In this document: positions 29,583 through 37,811 of the stretch, one piece after another
Layout of the letters: the number at the start of each line of letters is the position of its first letter
How positions within the stretch are numbered: position 1 is the first letter of the stretch
Origin: DASSFG01 sp035547915
GTDB lineage: Bacteria > Planctomycetota > Planctomycetia > Pirellulales > JAICIG01
Length of the DNA: 64,000 nt
Reading direction: 5' to 3'
NCBI GenBank assembly: GCA_035547915.1
Contig: DASZTS010000035.1
Location: 34,408 to 98,407 of the forward strand
Notes under the pieces: model-generated
What the model was told of the DNA's origin: nothing
What the model saw: only the letters and a program-made list of their open reading frames with translations
Database searches by the model: none
Position numbers and translations under genes: made by a program

Positions 29583-30655
29583 CAGATCTCTTCTCCTCAA
29601 AGCAGCCGGAAAAAGACGCGCAGACCGATGCGCCCTACGCAAAAATCGGCGGCGAAACGCCGATTCTGACGTAGCTCAGCCGGTTTTCCCGGGTTGTTCC
29701 TACGCAAATTCCGAAAACTGGCGCGATGGTGTAGACATCCCGCCTGCCTGCCGTTTCACGGATAGCCTCTTATCCGTGACGTTCCGATGGGGTCTTAGTG
29801 GATGAGCAGCCGAAAATGTTACACGTGCTCGATGAATCCAGAAGGCGGAGCGATGCAGCCCAGAAAGTTCCAAACGAGGAACAGTTCGCCACACCTCTGG
29901 GTGGGCGCCGGCGCAGATTGCCAGCCGACGACGGTAGCCGACTGACGATTGGCGATTTGGCCGACCTCGGCGTGCGGCTCGCCCTTGCGTCCGAACCAAC
30001 CGGCGAGTCGGTTGGTCTCGTCAAGATCCGAATACTCGCGGACCGGGTGTCGCTCGCCATCTGTGTTCGCGACATCGACCCGAAATGCAGGTGGTTTGCC
30101 GCGCGTGACCGTGACGAAGGAATACCTGTCACGAGAAGAACCGGTGAAGGCATTGATCATGCGGCACCGTCTTTCATCGGCGTCGCGTCTTCGGCTTCCG
30201 ACCACGGTTAACCTCTCGCCAGGCAAGCCAGAGTGCCTTCAACACCTGCTTCCGCAGGTCGACGTGAGGATCGTGGAAGAAGCCGGCGTGCCAGTACGGG
30301 AAACATCAACCTTGTCGTCGAAACGAAGGCGCAACGAATAAAGATTCAGGCTCGCTAGCCCACGTTGCGCTTGGTTCCACGCGTCTCCGCGGCGCCTTGA
30401 TCTCGGCCTTCCCCTTGTTGGCCGCTTTCTGGTTCGGTAGGTTGGGCACTTCGGCTTTCTTTCGCTGGTGGAGTAGATGCCCTGATGACTGCCAGCCGCA
30501 TTTTGTCCTGCCCGACGTTGCAGACGCGGCCGATTCAGGGCTTCTGCGGCTCTTCCGTTGCGCCTTGCCAAGCCGTGGAAGATATAGCAACTGGTGTAGT
30601 CAATGCCACCGGCCGCCGCGTGGAAATCGACAAGACGCCGCAAAACGCGGCATGA
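29583..30655. other. Gene-poor region upstream of the tRNA fragment
   Basis: About 1.07 kb with no gene that I can support. Open frames exist on both strands at 29.8-30.2 kb (one of 135 codons on the minus strand ends in FLGCIAPPSGFIEHV), but neither shows domain, signal or membrane character and they overlap each other. A short hairpin, AATCGGCG/CGCCGATT, lies at about 29643-29665. The sequence is probably decayed accessory DNA next to an integration scar. Confidence 0.45.
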
Positions 30656-30693
30656 GAGGCTGTAGCTCAGTCGGTAGAGCAACGGACTTTTAA
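30656..30693 (+). tRNA. 5' half of a tRNA-Lys(UUU) gene, truncated after the anticodon loop
   Basis: The sequence holds a 7-nt acceptor strand (GAGGCTG), TA at positions 8-9, a D arm (GCTC, AGTCGGTA, GAGC), an anticodon 5' stem (ACGGA) and the loop CTTTTAA with anticodon TTT. After the loop the expected TCCGT strand, variable loop, T arm and acceptor 3' strand are missing, and the sequence changes to unrelated DNA. It cannot be a functional tRNA. The break exactly at the anticodon loop suggests an integrase attachment-site remnant. Confidence 0.75.
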
Positions 30694-31123
30694 TGGCTCT
30701 ACGGTGTTAACACAACCTCGGAAATGTGCAAAAACACGGCGTTTTTGTCACGTTTCTTGTACTCGCAAAGCAGACGAAAACCCTCGAAAACCACCTTCAC
30801 GGTTGTCGGACAACCCGCGTATAAACGCTACGTATTCGAGGATAGTCGGTTGTCGAACGGTTGTCGATACGGCGTCAGTTACCGCTTGTTGCCTAACTGG
30901 TCCACGTACAGCAAGTATCGGCCGTCCGCCCCACCTACTGAATAGCACATGGTCAGCGAAGAGGCGCAGCCCCGCTAGCTAGGCACGCTTTTCGGGTTTT
31001 TGTTTTGGCGCAGGGGCAAATGGTATCACTGCCGTTAACACCGCGTCGGTTGTCAGAAACAAGCCGCGCGATTAACCTTATATACTTCTAACCAACTACC
31101 CGTCAGCAACAAACTGCACAAAA
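30694..31123. other. Repeat-rich seam after the tRNA fragment
   Basis: These 430 bp have no gene. They hold the palindrome GTGTTAACAC near 30703-30713 with a related GTTAACACC near 31034. A hairpin CAAAAAC-acggc-GTTTTTG lies at 30729-30747, a perfect palindrome GGTTGTCGGACAACC at 30801-30815, and further direct copies of GGTTGTC at 30848, 30859 and 31048. This could be an integrase or repressor binding region of a lost element. Confidence 0.5.
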
Positions 31124-31483
31124 ATGCCCCGCACATCGGCCGAACCCAATAAGTCTGAGATCATCCGCAAGTACCTCGCCCGCAGCCCACGCTCGACCGG
31201 GCAGGAGATCGTGCGTGCCATAAAGCGCGATGCGGGGGTCGACGTGACGCCAGGGCTCGTTTCGCAGGTCAAGCACCAGGCAGCAAAGGCCAGTCGCCCT
31301 TCTGCGACTCCGGCCCAAGCGTCAGGAAAGATGCGAACTCCCGTGCGACGATCGCCAAGAGCCGAGACGGGTACTTCCACGCTCACACTCGAATCTCTGA
31401 TGGCCGCCAAGAAGCTCGTACATCAGCTTGGCGGAATCGAGGCTGCCAAGAGTGCGGTGGATGCACTGGCAAAGCTTGCTTAG
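31124..31483 (+). CDS. Small putative DNA-binding protein of the planctomycete type
   Basis: The 119-residue protein begins with SEIIRKYLARSPRSTGQEIV and VTPGLVSQVKHQ, which reads as a winged-helix-like domain (residues 10-50). A basic Ala/Pro/Ser linker follows, then a C-terminal helix pair (LMAAKKLVHQLGGIEAAKSA, VDALAKLA). Similar proteins are abundant in Planctomycetes, without a known function. The stop codon TAG at 31481-31483 lies within the first bases of an RA repeat. It sits about 430 bp after a tRNA-Lys fragment, so it could be the last surviving gene of an integrated element. Confidence 0.7.
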   Translation: MPRTSAEPNKSEIIRKYLARSPRSTGQEIVRAIKRDAGVDVTPGLVSQVKHQAAKASRPSATPAQASGKMRTPVRRSPRAETGTSTLTLESLMAAKKLVHQLGGIEAAKSAVDALAKLA

Positions 31484-31587
31484 AGCGGCCGACAAAACTG
31501 GATCGAATCCCGACAGAGATAGGCGTGCTGCTGCCGATCTTTTGCCCCACGGCGCGCGGGCGTTCGAGTTCGGTCAGCCGCTGCTCA
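31480..31587 (+). repeat. Degenerate copy of intergenic repeat RA
   Basis: It begins TTAGAGCGGCCGACAAAACT and ends GGTCAGCCGCT, matching both ends of RA. The central hairpin is degraded to AGGCGT and GCCGATCTTTTGCCCC. It overlaps the stop codon of the preceding gene. Confidence 0.65.
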
Positions 31588-31766
31588 GGACCGGACGGAA
31601 AATAACTTCCCCGTTTGGCTCTCTAGGGCGAGCGGCACGCGTCAGCGTGCCGGTAGGTCCTCGTTAGACGGAGGATGTGCGGGTCGTGACGAACCGAACG
31701 CACAACCGGGAGGCTCACACCTCCCGCTCGCCTACGTGATTCACGGAAGTTATCTTTCGTCCGCTG

Positions 31767-33161
31767 CTAATTTCCCTTCGCGGGCCGTCGGCCGAGTAGC
31801 TCCTCGACGCAAGCAATCAGGTCTTCGCGGAGCGTCGAGCTATAGCCGGACAGAATCCCCTGCACGGTCCCTTCCGCGTCGAGGATGAGAAACGTCGGAA
31901 AGGAACGAATGCCGTATCGTTCCGCGATATCCTTTGAGCACAGGACGGGGTCCTTCAAGGCCAGTTCCTGCGCGACGAAGCGCGGATCGGCCCGATCCTC
32001 GTCGGTGTTCACGCTGCAGAAGGCCACCGCGGCCTTCGCCCCGCGGAAATGGTCGGCGGCCTGTTCCACCTGCGGCATCGCCCGGATGCAGTAATTGCAC
32101 TGCCGGAACCAGAAATCGAGCACGAGCACCCGGCCTTTATACTGATCGAGCCGATGCTCGCGGCCATCGAGGTCGGCCGCGGTCCACGCCGGCGAAGGCA
32201 GTCCGGCGATGCGACCGAAACGCTGGGCGCTCTCCAGATAGAGCTTGCGCCGGTTGTCGAAGTCTGCCAGTGCGCGATCGAGGTGGCTGCGGAATAGAGG
32301 CTCCTCGGTTTCATCTCTTGCGGCGACGAGTGCGGCCCGCGCCTTGTCGAAAACCGCCTCCGCCTCTCCCTCGGTCTGTGAAGCCCGTGCCAAGGGGACC
32401 AGGTTTTGGCGCTGCAATCGCCGCTGGTCTCGCATGCAATCGAAATATCGCCGCGCGCTCGCGTGGAATCCCGCGGCCCATTTCTCGTCGTGCTCGACCG
32501 CTTCCTTGAAACGGACGAGTTCGTAAGACGTCTCCTTGTAACGTTGCCAACGACCGTTCACCTCGATCGATTCGGGCAGGGCGGTCGTCGGATTCAGGCG
32601 ATAGGTTATCTTCACCGTGCCGAGCCCGACGCGGTCGAGAGGCCCCGCGAGGCCGCCACGAATATCGTTACCCTCGGCTTCGTAGCTCCAGCGGACGCCG
32701 GTCCGGCTCTCGACCTGCTGCCAACCGTTCTTGAGCTCGTGTTCGTTCGCCGGCAGCCTCGGGAACAGGAGCTGGAGCGTATCTTCGGGCAGAATGGGCA
32801 TCGACGGGGGATCGTGCACGATTCGGCCATCGGGGAAGAGTTCGGCCTGGGTGACGAGCGGATAGTCGGCGGCCGAATGGGTGTCGATCACGACGTGGAA
32901 GCTGCCGTCGTCGTTCTTCGCCGTGACGAACAGCCGCAGGTCGTGTCTCTCGCCCTTCGGCAATCCGTCGTCCTCGCGTGGGATCTCGGGTTTGCCGTCC
33001 GCGCGGTCAATCCACGATCCGAAACGACGTTCGTAGCGCAGTTCTCGCCCGACGACCAGGTTGTATGCGCGGATGCCTTCGACCGCCCTCGCGCCACCGC
33101 ACATCGACGCGACCAGCACCGAGCCCATCGCGACAATCAACAAGCATTCCCTGGAACGCAT
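31767..33161 (-). CDS. Exported TlpA-family thioredoxin-like protein with long N-terminal domain
   Basis: This 464-residue protein has a signal peptide (CLLIVAMGSVLVASMCGGARA). An N-terminal domain of about 200 residues follows, rich in beta strands (VVGRELRYERRFGSWIDR, VVIDTHSAADYPLVTQAELF). A helical region and a C-terminal thioredoxin fold (about 320-460) come next. The active site is CNYC in DFWFRQCNYCIRAMP, where a Cys pair separated by two residues is kept. The cis-proline is in IRSFPTFLILDAEG. A role in periplasmic thiol redox is likely, but the client is unknown. A 17-nt motif (GAGCCTGTCTGAGAACC on the plus strand, 33175-33191) lies just before the start. Confidence 0.85.
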   Translation of the reverse strand: MRSRECLLIVAMGSVLVASMCGGARAVEGIRAYNLVVGRELRYERRFGSWIDRADGKPEIPREDDGLPKGERHDLRLFVTAKNDDGSFHVVIDTHSAADYPLVTQAELFPDGRIVHDPPSMPILPEDTLQLLFPRLPANEHELKNGWQQVESRTGVRWSYEAEGNDIRGGLAGPLDRVGLGTVKITYRLNPTTALPESIEVNGRWQRYKETSYELVRFKEAVEHDEKWAAGFHASARRYFDCMRDQRRLQRQNLVPLARASQTEGEAEAVFDKARAALVAARDETEEPLFRSHLDRALADFDNRRKLYLESAQRFGRIAGLPSPAWTAADLDGREHRLDQYKGRVLVLDFWFRQCNYCIRAMPQVEQAADHFRGAKAAVAFCSVNTDEDRADPRFVAQELALKDPVLCSKDIAERYGIRSFPTFLILDAEGTVQGILSGYSSTLREDLIACVEELLGRRPAKGN

Positions 33162-33292
33162 CGTCGCTTCCTCCGAGCCTGTCTGAGAACCCGTGTCGGT
33201 TGCTCTGAAAGTAAGCTCCCATTATGTTCCATCGCAAGCAGGATTGCCGCTTCTCTTCTGCGGTTCGGCAGGGGAGGGAATGTATGAGGCAG

Positions 33293-34387
33293 TCATTCCT
33301 CGTCCGGTTCTGCTTCTTGCCGTTTCCGTAGTCGGCCCGTGCCCACCGAAATCGTCGCTTTCGGCAGGAGCCGGTGAGCCCCAGCGGTGACCTGCGTGTC
33401 GAGCACGTCGATATTCCACTGGCACGACCGCGGCAAGCGGGCGATGCCGGCATTCGTGATGCGTGTGTTGCGAATCCCGATCGCCCGAAGCGAAGGGAGC
33501 TGCGCGAGGTGGGCCAGGCCGGCGTCGGTTACCTGGCTGCCACTCAGATCCACGGATTCCAGACCGCTCAGCGTCGCAATGTCTGCCAGTCCGGCATCGG
33601 TCACCGGCGAGCCGCTCAGGATCAAATGTTGTAGCGAGCGCAACGATCGAAGCTTGTCGAAACCCGTGCCGGTGATGCGTGTGCCCGCCAACTCCAAGAC
33701 GACGAGCTCTCCATCATCGGTCAGATGCTGCAACCCCGCGTCGGTGATCTGGCAATTGTCGAGTGCCAGCCTATGCAGATGCGGCAGGTGGCTCAGGTGA
33801 CGCATCCCATCGTCGCTGATCGATGTCGACGAAATCCGCAAGGAAACCAGCTCCTCGTGGTCGGCCAACAAGGCCAGCACGCGATCGTCGATTCCATTGC
33901 CGCCGATTTCGAGTTCTTTGAGCGGTTTCGCGCTGGCGAGGAATGCCAGACCTCGCGCGGTAATGCCACTCAACCAGAGACTCATGACCTCCAATCCGGG
34001 CAGGGTCGCTATATCGGCCAAGATGTCATCGTCGGCCAGGTTGCTGTCACCGCTCAGCAAGACCACATTGTCCAGGCCATCGAGCGTCTTGAAGGCACCG
34101 CGCACGAAGCGACACCTTTCAAACCGCAGAAACAGCGGCTCATCGACCTCTCGTAGATTGGCCAACAGGTCGGCGCCCACTTCCTGGTCGTGGAACTTGA
34201 CCGACGTTCCCGTTTTCGTGGTCGCTCGGTGGTGACCGTGGACATTGACCGATGCCCCCGCGTCGGCCAGGCGTTGTAACGCGATCGACAGTGGCTCTCC
34301 GGGCTGCCGTGCCGCGATCGAACGCTCCCCCGATACGGGCGAGCTCCGTTGGCAACCACCGGCAACTGCCAGGAGAAAGCAAGCGAG
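33293..34387 (-). CDS. Leucine-rich-repeat lipoprotein
   Basis: The 364-residue protein begins MLACFLLAVAGGCQRSS, a lipoprotein signal peptide with cysteine at residue 13. Then come about eight leucine-rich repeats of the type LxxLxLxxTxITDAGLxxL, for example LHRLALDNCQITDAGLQHL and LESVDLSGSQVTDAGLAHL. These repeats are typical protein-protein interaction folds in Planctomycetes. The frame stays open upstream for 43 codons and includes MCGRFTLRSNA, which resembles the start of an SRAP peptidase. The lipobox decided the start. It converges on nothing close and is divergent from the PH-like gene. Confidence 0.82.
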   Translation of the reverse strand, partial: LACFLLAVAGGCQRSSPVSGERSIAARQPGEPLSIALQRLADAGASVNVHGHHRATTKTGTSVKFHDQEVGADLLANLREVDEPLFLRFERCRFVRGAFKTLDGLDNVVLLSGDSNLADDDILADIATLPGLEVMSLWLSGITARGLAFLASAKPLKELEIGGNGIDDRVLALLADHEELVSLRISSTSISDDGMRHLSHLPHLHRLALDNCQITDAGLQHLTDDGELVVLELAGTRITGTGFDKLRSLRSLQHLILSGSPVTDAGLADIATLSGLESVDLSGSQVTDAGLAHLAQLPSLRAIGIRNTRITNAGIARLPRSCQWNIDVLDTQVTAGAHRLLPKATISVGTGRLRKRQEAEPDEE

Positions 34388-34537
34388 CATCGCCACCAGT
34401 CCGACGCAACGTTGCGTTCCGACCCGACAAGGCCGTATAGGATGAGCGTTCGACCTGAGCGTGAACCGTCCGCACATCCTCGTCGCATCCGTCGCTTGCA
34501 CGATTGGGATCGCCACACCGCCTCGACGATTAACCTA

Positions 34538-34588
34538 ACAGCGGCTGACAGAACCCGGAAGCCGGAGCGCCGCGGGCGAAAAATCGGC
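34538..34588 (-). repeat. Half copy of intergenic repeat RA
   Basis: AGCGGCTGACAGAACCCGGA through GCGAAAAATCGGC matches the 3' half of RA on the minus strand. The match ends at the first arm of the hairpin, where it is joined to other sequence. Confidence 0.65.
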
Positions 34589-34618
34589 GGGGCTATGCGT
34601 GATGACGAGCGCGTGCCT

Positions 34619-34646
34619 TTGCTCCGCCATGCCGGCGCGGTCTAAT
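34619..34646 (+). promoter_or_regulatory. TCTAAT-type promoter module, copy 1
   Basis: TTGCTC and TCTAAT are separated by 16 bp ending in CGGCGCGG. The same arrangement occurs before three other accessory genes (37.75, 43.92 and 47.24 kb). It would drive the membrane protein at 34748. Confidence 0.5.
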
Positions 34647-34747
34647 GCCTTCAAATGCCCCGATGTCTTCCGTCCGGCTTGGGATGGAGCGTCTTTGGGG
34701 CTGCGTTCGGAGCGGCCATCGAGCTGGTTCCGTCGGTTGCTCGCATA

Positions 34748-35401
34748 ATGGATTCTCAACGCCCGCTGGCACTCGAGACGAGGGTGCAGTTCACCGTCCG
34801 CGGCGTGCTGTTGGGTACGACTCTCATCGCCATCGGTGTGGCCCTGGTCGCGCCCTGGTTTCAGCAGTGGACGGCCGAACAACGCCGATCCTTCCTTTGG
34901 ACCTGGTGCGCTTTGGGAGTTGGCGCGGGCGTCGCGGTCGTCGTGGCGAGTGTACGACGCGTCCGCGCCGAAAGGCGTGCCGGCGCCGCGCGCTATCGCT
35001 TGCCGCGCTCGACGCTGTGGCCGGCCGTGCTGATGGCACTATTCTGGGCGGCAATGGTCGTCGCCTATTCCTTGTTCATGGCATTGGGGGCGGGTGGTGT
35101 CCCTGCGCGCGGACTGTGGCTTGGTTTCTTGAGCCTTCAATACGGCGCGATGTTCGCAATCGCGGCCTTGCGAGTGTGGTGGCGGGCCGATTGTTTGGAG
35201 TTATGCGATGCGGGCCTTTTGCGGGGCTCGCTGTTGATTCCGTGGGCGAACTTTTGTGATTTCCACTGGGGGACTTTCGATCCCAACACACTTATCTTGC
35301 AGGGCCGCTGGGGCATCACCACCTGGCGTGTCGATCCCGACCGCAAGGCCGCTATAGAACACTTCTTAGCAAGCCACGTAGCTGCTGCTCACCACTGCTA
35401 G
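34748..35401 (+). CDS. Membrane protein with FxFTVRxLL leader and PH-like domain
   Basis: This 217-residue protein starts MDSQRPLALETRVQFTVRGV, where VQFTVRGVLLGTT is a variant of the recurring FxFSLR leader. Four hydrophobic segments follow (about 18-38, 50-68, 95-117 and 125-145). The C-terminal part (WWRADCLELCDAGLLRGSLL, IPWANFCDFHWG, LILQGRWGITTWRVD) resembles the small PH-like domain found after two membrane spans in YcxB/DUF-type bacterial proteins. The start was fixed at the ATG where the leader begins. It ends at TAG 35399-35401, next to an RA repeat. The function is unknown. Confidence 0.68.
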   Translation: MDSQRPLALETRVQFTVRGVLLGTTLIAIGVALVAPWFQQWTAEQRRSFLWTWCALGVGAGVAVVVASVRRVRAERRAGAARYRLPRSTLWPAVLMALFWAAMVVAYSLFMALGAGGVPARGLWLGFLSLQYGAMFAIAALRVWWRADCLELCDAGLLRGSLLIPWANFCDFHWGTFDPNTLILQGRWGITTWRVDPDRKAAIEHFLASHVAAAHHC

Positions 35402-35404
35402 CTT

Positions 35405-35509
35405 GGATCCGCAACCGACAAAACCGGATCGAGCTTCACAGGAATCGGCGTTTCACGGCCGATTCTTGCGCCCAAGGCGCTCGGGATTTCGGGTCTGTCA
35501 GCCGGTCTA
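35405..35509 (+). repeat. Copy of intergenic repeat RA
   Basis: It holds GCAACCGACAAAACCGGATC, the hairpin GAATCGGC-gtttcacg-GCCGATTC and the end GGTCTGTCAGCCGGTCTAA. It lies between two converging genes, and the stop codon of the ankyrin gene (35507-35509) is in its last bases. Confidence 0.8.
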
Positions 35510-36757
35510 ACGCTCCTTCGATAACCGTTCGGCGGCCTCTTCCAGCAGGCTAATCATGGCTGGATTTTGCGCCCTCGCGACATCCAAAGGTGTTTCACCT
35601 TTGATGTTGGCAATCGTCGGGTCGGCGCCGGCGGCCAGCAGCATCTTCGCGATTTCTACGCGATTGCCCATGACGGCGGCGTGTAAAAACGTGCGGCCAC
35701 TGCCGTCCTGATGGTTTACACCGCCTCCGGCCTCGATCAGTGCGGCAACCGCGTCGCGTTTATCCTTGCCTACGGCGTATTCCAGTGGTGTGTCGTTGAA
35801 GTGGTCGTCAACGGCATTCACATCCAATCCGCGGGCGACGAGTAGGCGGATGAGCTCGGGGTCGCCGCCGATGGCTGCTACGTGCAGGAGGGTGCGCCCG
35901 AAATGTAGCCGAGTGTCGAGGGGTGCGCCGGCGTCGATCAGGAAGAGCGACATCTCTCGGTATCCCCGGTAGAGCGCGATGGCGAGGAGCGTCGCTTGTT
36001 CAACCGGCCCCGTGGCGCCGAGCATGCTCTTGAATCGCCGCTTCGGCAGCTCGGGGTCGTCGCGAACCGCCTGACGCAACTCGTCGAGACGATCGAAGGC
36101 GACCATTTCTCGCGGCCCATACGGCAGACCATACTCGCGGAGCAGGGCGCCCATCTGTGCGTCCCCTCTCTGGAACGCGAGGTCCATCGCGTTGCCGATC
36201 CCTCCGGCGATGCCGCCGCCTCGCATGTGAGGATCGGCGCCCGCCGCGACAAGCATCCGAACCATTTGAATGCGGACCTCGGGCGGTTGATCGCAACTCA
36301 CGGCGACGAACAACGGCAGCCCGTCGTCGTTCCAGTTGGGGCTCGCGCCGGAGTCGAGGAGTAATTTCATCATTTCGATCTGGCCCTTGGCGACACACGC
36401 GCAGAGCAGGCGACCCTTAACGGGGCGAACTTGGCCGGGCAAAGGAGCGTTAAAACCCCCTTTCGCTTCGAGCGCGCGGCGCGCGAGCGGTATGTCGTTG
36501 GTGCGCACGGCGAGCTGCAGGTCGTTGTTGGCGGCGACGATTCTGAGGTTGTCTCGGTCTAGTTGCCAGTACCGATACCTCTGGTGAACCCGCGGTGCCA
36601 CGATGCCCAACATCACGCCCGAGAGGGCGAGCAGCAGCAACAACTGACGCATCGTGAACTGCAAGAAGCGCCGCTTCCGCGGTGATGCGATCGCGCCACT
36701 TGGATCGGCGACCGCCTCGTTATCGCTGTGCGTGCCTGGGCGGATGGGGTCCGGCAT
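35507..36757 (-). CDS. Ankyrin-repeat protein with FxFTMRxLL membrane leader
   Basis: This 416-residue protein has an N-terminal acidic tail, then RKRRFLQFTMRQLLLLLALS (about residues 27-46). That is a single membrane span carrying the FxFxLR-type leader found on many small proteins here. The rest is ankyrin repeats (about 70-410), such as GRTFLHAAVMGNRVEIAKML and GETPLDVARAQNPAMISLLE. Ankyrin arrays bind other proteins. The leader suggests membrane anchoring. I chose the ATG at 36757; an in-frame upstream start adds 24 residues without character. A repeat RB lies about 90 bp upstream. Confidence 0.82.
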   Translation of the reverse strand: MPDPIRPGTHSDNEAVADPSGAIASPRKRRFLQFTMRQLLLLLALSGVMLGIVAPRVHQRYRYWQLDRDNLRIVAANNDLQLAVRTNDIPLARRALEAKGGFNAPLPGQVRPVKGRLLCACVAKGQIEMMKLLLDSGASPNWNDDGLPLFVAVSCDQPPEVRIQMVRMLVAAGADPHMRGGGIAGGIGNAMDLAFQRGDAQMGALLREYGLPYGPREMVAFDRLDELRQAVRDDPELPKRRFKSMLGATGPVEQATLLAIALYRGYREMSLFLIDAGAPLDTRLHFGRTLLHVAAIGGDPELIRLLVARGLDVNAVDDHFNDTPLEYAVGKDKRDAVAALIEAGGGVNHQDGSGRTFLHAAVMGNRVEIAKMLLAAGADPTIANIKGETPLDVARAQNPAMISLLEEAAERLSKER

Positions 36758-36847
36758 ATCCGATCTCGCGAAGACGTGTGGGGCAGTGCCCGGCGATACG
36801 CGGCATTGTAGCAGGTCGGTGGGCCGCATCCACCCGATTGTCCCTTT

Positions 36848-36874
36848 CGGTGGTGTCCCAACACCTGCGTTGCT
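36848..36874 (-). repeat. Copy of repeat RB
   Basis: On the minus strand it reads AGCAACGCAGGTGTTGGGAC then ACCACCG. The core GGTGT-tggg-ACACC is a perfect hairpin. Relatives follow the small gene cassettes at 45.5 and 48.3 kb. It lies just after the 87-residue gene on the same strand. Confidence 0.6.
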
Positions 36875-36927
36875 ACCACCCCGTCAAGTAAAAACCTTGA
36901 AACGACTGCCTAGCGGGGTGCGGGATT

Positions 36928-37191
36928 TTAGGCAGGGGGCCTATTTCGGACATAGATGACTAGTGACCCGGCCAAGCAGATGGCACCGATGCAATACAGG
37001 CTTACCGAGCCTATCAAGTACGGTGGCACGTGCTGAACGGCCGCGATCACCTTGTAGTTCCACGCCGTTGCGAACGCCAGCAGGGCAGCGACGCACAAGA
37101 CTTCGGAAGCGGCACGGGGCAGCCACCTTCGCGGCTGTGCGCGCGGCGATGGTTGTGTGGCGATGGTCGCCTTGTACGGGTTCTCGTCCAT
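36928..37191 (-). CDS. Small two-span membrane protein with DENPYKA start
   Basis: The 87-residue protein starts MDENPYKATIATQPS; the NPYxA opening is common in small planctomycete membrane proteins. Two hydrophobic spans follow (about 29-48 and 58-80: AASEVLCVAALLAFATAW, YLIGSVSLYCIGAICLAGS). No family or function can be assigned. It follows the 73-residue gene by 22 bp on the same strand, so these two small membrane proteins probably form an operon. Confidence 0.62.
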   Translation of the reverse strand: MDENPYKATIATQPSPRAQPRRWLPRAASEVLCVAALLAFATAWNYKVIAAVQHVPPYLIGSVSLYCIGAICLAGSLVIYVRNRPPA

Positions 37192-37213
37192 GCCAGGACA
37201 CCAGGGCGGGAGG

Positions 37214-37435
37214 TTAGGCAGGTCCCACGTTGAAAAGGGCAGCGATCAAGATCCAGATGGCACCCAGGATGACAATCACCAACAAGAGGAGGCATCCGGC
37301 GCCGGCGAGCACCTTCTTTTGCCTAGCGGCGAGTTCGCGATAGAGGGCGGCGCTTGCCTGATGTTGCTCATATTGCTTCTGCTGAAGCTCCAGCACTTTG
37401 AGCAAGATGTTACGGATTTCCGCTTCGTTGTCCAT
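37214..37435 (-). CDS. Small coiled-coil single-span membrane protein
   Basis: This 73-residue protein has an N-terminal amphipathic or coiled-coil stretch (IRNILLKVLELQQKQYEQHQ, residues 7-26) and a C-terminal membrane span (about 45-68: VLAGAGCLLLLVIVILGAI). It has no recognised family. The upstream 22 bp around GGCTGAATAGCCGCCCCGC also occur before the small gene at 46931. It is the first gene of a probable pair. Confidence 0.6.
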   Translation of the reverse strand: MDNEAEIRNILLKVLELQQKQYEQHQASAALYRELAARQKKVLAGAGCLLLLVIVILGAIWILIAALFNVGPA

Positions 37436-37453
37436 CCGCCTATCTTAGCCTCG

Positions 37454-37475
37454 GCGGGGCGGCTATTCAGCCGGG
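37454..37475 (-). repeat. 22-bp upstream element shared with the gene at 46931
   Basis: Read on the minus strand it contains GGCTGAATAGCCGCCCCGC, identical to 46873-46891. Both copies point towards a small membrane protein gene, so it may be a shared promoter or operator piece. Confidence 0.5.
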
Positions 37476-37479
37476 GCGC

Positions 37480-37519
37480 AATAAAAAAACCACGTCTATA
37501 AATGCGTGGGTTTTTTATT
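37480..37519. terminator. Strong bidirectional terminator-like hairpin
   Basis: AATAAAAAAACCACG and CGTGGGTTTTTTATT form a long stem around a 10-nt loop, with an A-tract on one side and a T-tract on the other. A second similar T-tract, cggtttttttatgcgctc, follows at about 37541-37560. Confidence 0.75.
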
Positions 37520-37691
37520 GTTCCCGTCGCACGCCAGCGGCCGGTTTTTTTATGCGCTCGGCTCTCTGCGAGCGCCCTGCCGCTCGGTTTCGCGCGAAAT
37601 GACGTCGGCCGGCCGCTACGCGCCGGTCGATAACCAACGTATCGGGCTGCCCTTTGGCGCTTTCGCCGACGGCATCCCCCGCGATTCGCCG

Positions 37692-37721
37692 CCCCGTTGT
37701 TCTCCGCCAACGGGGTTTTTT
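37692..37721 (+). terminator. Rho-independent terminator
   Basis: CCCCGTTG and CAACGGGG form an 8-bp stem with an 8-nt loop, followed directly by six T. The 37.44-37.81 kb interval has no gene. It consists of terminators, the repeated string TTTTTTATGCGCTC and the promoter module at 37734. Confidence 0.8.
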
Positions 37722-37733
37722 ATGCGCTCCACG

Positions 37734-37761
37734 TTGCCCCGCCGCTTTGGCGCGGTCTAAT
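37734..37761 (+). promoter_or_regulatory. TCTAAT-type promoter module, copy 2
   Basis: TTGCCC and TCTAAT are 16 bp apart, ending in GGCGCGG. It lies 50 bp before the Spy-like gene at 37812, directly after a terminator. Confidence 0.55.
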
Positions 37762-37811
37762 GGCTGGGTAAGTGGCTCGGCGCGGCAACCATATCGCGGG
37801 AGTATCTTCAC

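Noticed and set aside
29819..30226. A 135-codon open frame on the minus strand in the gene-poor region
   Set aside because: It overlaps frames of similar length on the other strand, and shows no domain, signal or repeat. It is not strong enough to be called a gene.
30306..30590. Basic-rich minus-strand frame as a nucleoid-type protein
   Set aside because: It is compositionally biased and lacks a believable start. Overlapping frames on the same strand look alike.
31499..31515. GGATCGAATCC as a tRNA T arm, perhaps the missing half of the tRNA-Lys
   Set aside because: The surrounding bases do not form a T stem or acceptor stem and fit the degenerate RA repeat instead.
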